DNA from: Anaerolineae bacterium
GTDB lineage: Bacteria > Chloroflexota > Anaerolineae > JAFGEY01
Length of the DNA stretch: 6,460 nt
Direction of reading: 5' to 3'
Assembly: GCA_016929205.1 (NCBI GenBank)
Contig: JAFGJF010000668.1
Coordinates: forward strand, 1-6,460
Below are positions 6,118-6,460 of this stretch, piece by piece (position 1 is the first letter of the stretch; each line of letters starts with the position of its first letter). The notes beneath the pieces were generated by a model, which was not told the origin of the DNA, did no database searches, and saw only the letters and a list, made by a program, of their open reading frames with translations. A program made the position numbers and the translations under genes.

Positions 6118-6460
6118 CTAGATCTTGAGCGCCACGACGCCGATCCACTCGCCCCCCTCGGCGTAGGGCGTGCCGGTTAGATCGTTCCACACGCCTTGCA
6201 CGGCAAAGCCGCCGTCCTCCAGCTCGGCCGTGATCGTCTCCCGGGTATAGTCCTGGAACCAGTTGCGGTATACCAAGAGCGTACCGTCTGCCTCGACCAC
6301 GACGTACTGGTCGAGATAGATAGCCTGCTCGGGATAGTCAAAGCCCTGTTCGAGAACGAGGTGCGGTCCCGGCTTCCAAAAGCCGGTGTCCACGGCGTAC
6401 CAACCACACTGCAGCCCGTGCCGTTTCCTGCATACCCGCGTCGTGACATCCAACACAAAG
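6118..6460 (-). CDS. C-terminal part of a probable class I SAM-dependent methyltransferase (5' end outside window)
   Basis: The frame is open from the window edge to TAG at 6118-6120, showing the last 113 residues. The visible part begins with a strand-like FVLDVTTR, then GFWKPGPHLVLEQGF, a QYVVVEADGTLLVYRNWFQ segment, an ETITAELEDGGF helix, and a closing GEWIGVVALKI. This matches the second half of small class I methyltransferases, where a beta strand after the cofactor motifs is followed by a substrate-side insert and a final hairpin. The SAM-binding glycine motif would lie upstream, outside the window, so the call rests on the C-terminal pattern only and the substrate cannot be inferred. 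In-frame valine codons (GTG) near 6456 are internal, not starts. The gene points the same way as the fused regulator 89 bp downstream and may be cotranscribed with it if the hairpin at 6054-6070 does not stop transcription. Confidence 0.6.
   Translation of the reverse strand, partial: FVLDVTTRVCRKRHGLQCGWYAVDTGFWKPGPHLVLEQGFDYPEQAIYLDQYVVVEADGTLLVYRNWFQDYTRETITAELEDGGFAVQGVWNDLTGTPYAEGGEWIGVVALKI

Noticed and set aside
6118..6456. Complete small gene starting with GTG near 6456
   Set aside because: The frame continues to the window edge, and the sequence there reads as the interior of a methyltransferase-like domain, so the valine is internal and the gene is partial.
1..6460. CRISPR array, tRNA, rRNA, insertion sequence or phage genes
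   Set aside because: No regularly spaced repeats, cloverleaf-like segments, transposase or integrase motifs, or terminal inverted repeats were seen on either strand.

Overview
This GC-rich window holds two complete genes and two that run off the ends. The likely source is a Chloroflexota-type bacterium. That assignment is an inference from three things: a giant zinc-ribbon polytopic membrane protein, a short CpaF/TadA-like ATPase, and a kinase-like ATPase domain fused to a LuxR-type DNA-binding domain. No rRNA, tRNA or marker gene confirms it.

Layout. Positions 1-3827 (minus strand) are one uninterrupted reading frame that leaves the window at base 1 without a stop. I translated it codon by codon and found no in-frame stop. 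It encodes at least 1275 residues: a four-cysteine zinc ribbon, a charged helical cytoplasmic region, a Pro/Glu-rich linker, and then about 30-34 membrane segments. An AT-rich divergent promoter region (3828-4051) follows, with a good extended -10 promoter on each strand. Positions 4052-5119 (plus strand) encode a 355-residue secretion/pilus-type ATPase of the CpaF/TadA family. It lacks the usual N-terminal extension. Only 9 bp later, tail to tail, lies a minus-strand gene (5129-6028). It encodes a 299-residue soluble regulator: a NarL-type histidine-kinase core without the phospho-acceptor histidine, fused to a LuxR helix-turn-helix. An 89-bp gap contains two inverted repeats built on the same GTGCCG/CGGCAC core. 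The window ends inside a minus-strand gene (6118-6460 and beyond) whose C-terminus looks like a class I SAM-dependent methyltransferase.

How they may work together. The giant membrane protein and the ATPase are divergently transcribed from a shared regulatory region, so they could be co-regulated, but nothing visible shows that they interact. No pilin, prepilin peptidase, TadB/TadC platform or other pilus gene is present, so the ATPase is an orphan within this window. The methyltransferase-like gene and the fused regulator lie in the same direction and could form an operon, though a hairpin between them may separate them. The most unusual item is the regulator: its ATP-binding boxes look intact, its phosphorylation site is gone, and its DNA-binding output is in the same chain.
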